Assembly (NCBI GenBank): GCA_937902695.1
Contig: CALFNI010000491.1
Location: 1-5,183 of the forward strand
DNA from: an uncultured Rhodanobacteraceae bacterium
GTDB lineage: Bacteria; Pseudomonadota; Gammaproteobacteria; Xanthomonadales; Rhodanobacteraceae
DNA length: 5,183 bases
Direction of reading: 5' to 3'
In this document: positions 5,111 through 5,183 of the stretch, one piece after another
Layout of the letters: every line of letters begins with the position of its first letter
How positions within the stretch are numbered: position 1 is the stretch's first letter
The notes under the pieces: generated by a model
What the model was told of the DNA's origin: nothing
Database searches by the model: none
What the model saw: the letters and a program-made list of their open reading frames with translations, nothing else
Program-made: the position numbers and the translations under genes

Positions 5111-5183
5111 TCTTCGACTCCTAAGTTACAAGTAAGAACGAGTGTCGGCTGATCGACATCAGGACCAACCTGGCTCAGTACGG

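Overview
The window comes from a GC-rich bacterium, almost certainly a proteobacterium. By hand count, 2701-3000 is about 68% G+C. The phosphatase sequence and codon style remind me of the Lysobacterales (Xanthomonadales, e.g. Rhodanobacteraceae-like). That placement is from memory, not from a search. No RNA genes, insertion sequences, CRISPR arrays or replication origins were seen.

Layout: (1) 1-487, minus strand: the N-terminal two thirds of a PP2C-type Ser/Thr phosphatase, cut by the window start. (2) 488-862: non-coding DNA holding the leader of the phosphatase and, at its right end, a TATAAT box for the next gene. (3) 863-1111, plus: an 82-residue helical protein of unknown function, followed by a strong terminator hairpin. 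(4) 1360-1724, minus: a second 82-residue protein, a gapless paralogue of the first (41/82 identical by hand count), followed 11 nt later by a 34-residue single-span membrane peptide. The two 82-residue genes face each other. (5) 1725-2151: non-coding, divergent promoter region. (6) 2152-4571, plus: a two-gene unit of an exported PQQ-dependent dehydrogenase (glucose dehydrogenase-like, without the membrane anchor domain) and a four-helix membrane protein 11 nt downstream. (7) 4592-5110, minus: a secreted 150-residue (mature) protein of unknown function, of clearly lower G+C, convergent with the membrane protein gene. An 11-bp perfect hairpin lies over the stop codon at that junction. (8) 5111-5183: the leader of this last gene.

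Functionally, the clearest module is the quinoprotein pair. The dehydrogenase would oxidise a sugar or alcohol in the periplasm, and the small membrane protein is a candidate partner (anchor or electron path); that role is inference from position. No PQQ biosynthesis gene is present. The least understood part is the 82-residue family with its small membrane peptide, which I cannot assign to any described family and regard as the best candidate for something new in this window.
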